From JBLHHI01 sp047614125 (lineage in GTDB: Bacteria > Bacteroidota > Bacteroidia > NS11-12g > UBA9320): a stretch of DNA of 7,689 bases. The stretch spans positions 1-7,689 of the forward strand of contig JBLHHI010000141.1 of the NCBI GenBank assembly GCA_047614125.1, read 5' to 3'. Below, in pieces: positions 6,031 through 7,689 of this stretch. Below the pieces are notes generated by a model. It was not told the DNA's origin. It searched no databases and saw only the letters and a list, made by a program, of their open reading frames with translations. Both the position numbers and the translations under genes were made by a program. The stretch's first letter is position 1. Each line of letters opens with the position of its first letter.

Positions 6031-6042
6031 TGGTACGTACCA
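6031..6042. promoter_or_regulatory. 12-bp perfect palindrome TGGTACGTACCA
   Basis: A 12-bp uninterrupted palindrome sits 69 bp before the ATG of the small secreted gene. It is flanked on both sides by AATTAA or a close variant, which weakly extends the dyad. It may be an operator for the rightward secreted-protein genes. No matching -7 element could be placed with confidence. Confidence 0.4.
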
Positions 6043-6110
6043 AATTAACAGTCAATTTCTATCGCGTAAGCCGAAAAGCGTTCAGAGTAGGCGTGAAAAA
6101 ATGAAAAAAA

Positions 6111-6356
6111 ATGAAAAAATTATTATTATTAGGAGCTATCCTTATTTCTACGATTGCATTTTCGAAGGATGTTAAAAGAATTGTCGATCCAAATGCGAAT
6201 GGCAATTTTACTGTTACATGCATTAATTATCCCAACGAGACAGTGATCATATGTGGCGCGGCAACAGAAGGCTGTACTGGGTGCCCATCATCCGCAGCAG
6301 GCATGACCTGTGCACCTCCAGCAGCATATGACGGTGCAGACTTTAGCCATGACTGA
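6111..6356 (+). CDS. Small secreted cysteine-rich protein, unknown function
   Basis: This 81-residue reading frame begins with a classic signal peptide: MKK, a hydrophobic run LLLLGAILISTIAF, and likely cleavage after Ser18. The short mature part contains five cysteines (37, 48, 55, 58, 67), with a CTGC pair at 55-58, suggesting disulphides or a metal site outside the cytoplasm. No family is recognised. The layout of a small Cys-containing secreted peptide followed by a larger secreted protein recalls Bacteroidota NVEALA-type loci, but the NVEALA motif itself is absent. The frame ends at TGA 6354-6356, and the next frame continues without a gap, so this could be the N-terminal half of a frameshifted protein of about 135 residues. 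A second ATG at 6101 is out of frame and encodes no signal peptide. The leader is very A-rich, as is common in this phylum. Confidence 0.7.
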   Translation: MKKLLLLGAILISTIAFSKDVKRIVDPNANGNFTVTCINYPNETVIICGAATEGCTGCPSSAAGMTCAPPAAYDGADFSHD

Positions 6357-6519
6357 TTTGTTTAATGCGGCAGATGCTCAAATGGAGAATAATGTTTATA
6401 GTGGTGTAATTACGCAAACGTATAGTGTATCGGGCGAATCTACTTTGCGCGTTTACAAAGTTACGTGGAGCATGAACGGCGAAGGTCAAATCGAACAGAT
6501 TTGGTCAAGAACGCAATAA
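6328..6519 (+). CDS. Overlapping small ORF; possible frameshifted C-terminal part of the preceding secreted protein
   Basis: This reading frame, shifted +1 relative to 6111-6356, encodes up to 63 residues from the ATG at 6328, or 56 from the ATG at 6349. The second ATG overlaps the upstream stop as ATGACTGA, a layout compatible with translational coupling. It has no signal peptide. The product alternates polar and hydrophobic residues (YSGVITQTYSVSGESTLRVY, VTWSMNGEGQIEQIW), a beta-strand pattern typical of exported proteins. This makes a single secreted protein broken by a +1 frameshift between about 6310 and 6356 at least as likely as a separate gene. There is no long homopolymer at the junction. 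Its TAA (6517-6519) shares one base with the ATG of the next gene. Confidence 0.5.
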   Translation: MTVQTLAMTDLFNAADAQMENNVYSGVITQTYSVSGESTLRVYKVTWSMNGEGQIEQIWSRTQ

Positions 6520-7689
6520 TGCCGTTACTAAAACATTCTAAAAGAGGACTGAAGTTATATGTTGTAACTTTAGTCCTCTTTTATTTGGTATTATTTGATG
6601 ATGCTATGGGACAGCAACCAAACAGTCTTGTTCATTCCAGCACTCACCATGTCACAGATTCGGTATTTAAGTCTTCGGCCATGTTGCAAAACAAACAAGG
6701 TAAGTTGCTTTATTTCAACCATGCCTTGGTATTAGTTTCCGTAAACAAACAGCGAAATTCCATCTTAATTCAGAATTTCGTAACAGAGTCCTTGTATCTC
6801 ATTCCGCTTCCCGAAGTTGTTGTTCAAAGTATTAACAATGTTGATCCACATGTTCAAAATGTAACAGCCACAGCTTCCAATGAATTGGAGATATTCATGA
6901 ACTACAAGTTTTTGATGACCATACAATTGGTAGATGAAAAATTTGAGATCATCAATTTTATCAATATTTCATCCATATTCAACCTTGTTGGGACAACAGC
7001 AAAATTATATGAGAATCACATTCTCCTAAGAACAGATACCAGATTTAGGGTTTGCGAAGACAAACCGGACACCATTTTTGTAATGCGGTTATCACTTACT
7101 GATAGCACCAAGCAGATTATTTCTCAAATACCGTTTAATCGAAATTCAGAAATGAACGCTTTCCAACATAGGGAATGGTTTGGAGGGGATGGATTTCATT
7201 TCATAGATGAAGCTACGGCTGAATATTACATAATTCCTGTTCTCGGTACAGTAAAAAAAGTGTTCCTACATCAGTTACTTGGTTTGAACGCAACCAAAGC
7301 TTTTTTCAATGATATTATTAACAAAAAAACTACTGACAATTTGATCTCCTCAGAAGTAAAAACAACGTATCGTAAAAAAGTTATCACGGCACAACCCTTT
7401 CGGTCAGGTTTAATTGTTGATGTGTATCAGCAACTTACTTCTAGTGATGGTAAACATGAAATTCATTATCTTGTAAAGGATTCAAGCAAACACTTCCACT
7501 ATAAAGATTCTCTTTCCTTTTTTAATTCACGGGATCGATGGATGTCGAACGATACGATTAATTTAGGTGATTTGCCCTCCACATTTAACTGGACATGGAC
7601 AATAGTCTTAGACTCCGAAATTATTTCAGTAATACCATACACTTCAGTTGTTTTAACAGAAGGAACCCCTATTTCAGATTTCAGGGAGG
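6519..7689 (+). CDS. Large secreted protein of unknown function, cut by the window end
   Basis: The frame is open from the ATG at 6519 to the window end (390 codons, no stop), so the C-terminus is missing. The N-terminus is a good signal peptide: basic KHSKRGLK, hydrophobic LYVVTLVLFYLVLF (13-26), and likely cleavage after the AMG at 29-31, before QQ. A later ATG at 6606 would remove this signal, so I prefer 6519. It also overlaps the previous stop as TAATG, indicating coupled translation. The mature part is rich in short beta-strand-like stretches (LLYFNHALVLVSV, RNSILIQNFV) with one cysteine (in RFRVCEDKPD). It shows no membrane anchor in the visible part. I do not recognise a family. A beta-propeller or beta-sandwich fold is a guess from strand spacing only. 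The signal-peptide codons contain the 6539-6583 hairpin. Confidence 0.8.
   Translation, partial: MPLLKHSKRGLKLYVVTLVLFYLVLFDDAMGQQPNSLVHSSTHHVTDSVFKSSAMLQNKQGKLLYFNHALVLVSVNKQRNSILIQNFVTESLYLIPLPEVVVQSINNVDPHVQNVTATASNELEIFMNYKFLMTIQLVDEKFEIINFINISSIFNLVGTTAKLYENHILLRTDTRFRVCEDKPDTIFVMRLSLTDSTKQIISQIPFNRNSEMNAFQHREWFGGDGFHFIDEATAEYYIIPVLGTVKKVFLHQLLGLNATKAFFNDIINKKTTDNLISSEVKTTYRKKVITAQPFRSGLIVDVYQQLTSSDGKHEIHYLVKDSSKHFHYKDSLSFFNSRDRWMSNDTINLGDLPSTFNWTWTIVLDSEIISVIPYTSVVLTEGTPISDFRE
6539..6583 (+). terminator. Strong hairpin resembling an intrinsic terminator, inside signal-peptide codons
   Basis: Arms 6539-6557 and 6565-6583 pair over 19 bp with one G-U wobble and a 7-nt loop. The left arm starts TAAAAGAGGACTGAAGTTA and the right arm ends TAGTCCTCTTTTA. 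The A-rich 5' flank and T-rich 3' flank have the form of a Rho-independent terminator, and it stands 20 bp after the stop of the small secreted frame. It also lies wholly inside the first 22 codons of the following gene. It may be a terminator/attenuator that limits read-through into the large gene, or an mRNA structure near its start. Confidence 0.7.

Overview
The window looks like a chromosomal segment of a member of the Bacteroidota (Bacteroidetes). This is inferred from the protein families present: a free-standing S23-type four-helix-bundle protein, a short XRE regulator with a C-terminal coiled coil, and a Bacillus-FadN-like fusion enzyme next to a long-form acyl-CoA dehydrogenase. Purine-rich, non-Shine-Dalgarno leaders and one TAnnTTTG promoter element agree with it. 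I cannot place it below phylum.

Layout. Positions 1-681 are AT-rich and repeat-rich: a three-unit tandem repeat (1-153), one minus-strand four-helix-bundle gene with a TTG start (200-562), and an 8-bp microsatellite-like array (620-681). The array runs into the stop codon of the next gene. The 8-mer on the two sides is in opposite orientation, so the block looks like a small inserted cassette. Positions 678-4880 hold a two-gene minus-strand operon for fatty-acid beta-oxidation: an acyl-CoA dehydrogenase (fadE type) followed 27 bp later by a hydroxyacyl-CoA dehydrogenase/enoyl-CoA hydratase (fadN type). The thiolase expected with these is not in the window. A 229-bp divergent intergenic region with several operator-like repeats separates the operon from a plus-strand MarR regulator (5110-5550). 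That regulator aligns residue for residue with the OhrR organic-hydroperoxide sensor, including Cys15, Tyr29 and Tyr40.

From 5558 to the right end the DNA is AT-rich and accessory in look. An XRE regulator on the minus strand is interrupted by one in-frame TAA at codon 36, probably a nonsense mutation. Upstream of it lies a perfect 23-bp interrupted palindrome, and a 12-bp perfect palindrome lies further on. Three tightly overlapping plus-strand reading frames follow: a small Cys-rich secreted protein (6111-6356), a second frame (to 6519) that may be its frameshifted C-terminal half, and a large secreted protein of unknown function (6519 to beyond 7689). The large gene starts at a TAATG overlap. 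Its signal-peptide codons contain a 19-bp hairpin that looks like an intrinsic terminator.

How the parts may work together: FadE and FadN would carry out the first three steps of beta-oxidation of (long-chain) acyl-CoAs. The OhrR-like protein is well placed to regulate them, which would link lipid-hydroperoxide sensing to fatty-acid breakdown; this is inference. The most novel-looking items are the repeat-flanked four-helix-bundle cassette, the OhrR-fad pairing, and the uncharacterised overlapping secreted-protein locus with the hairpin inside its signal peptide.
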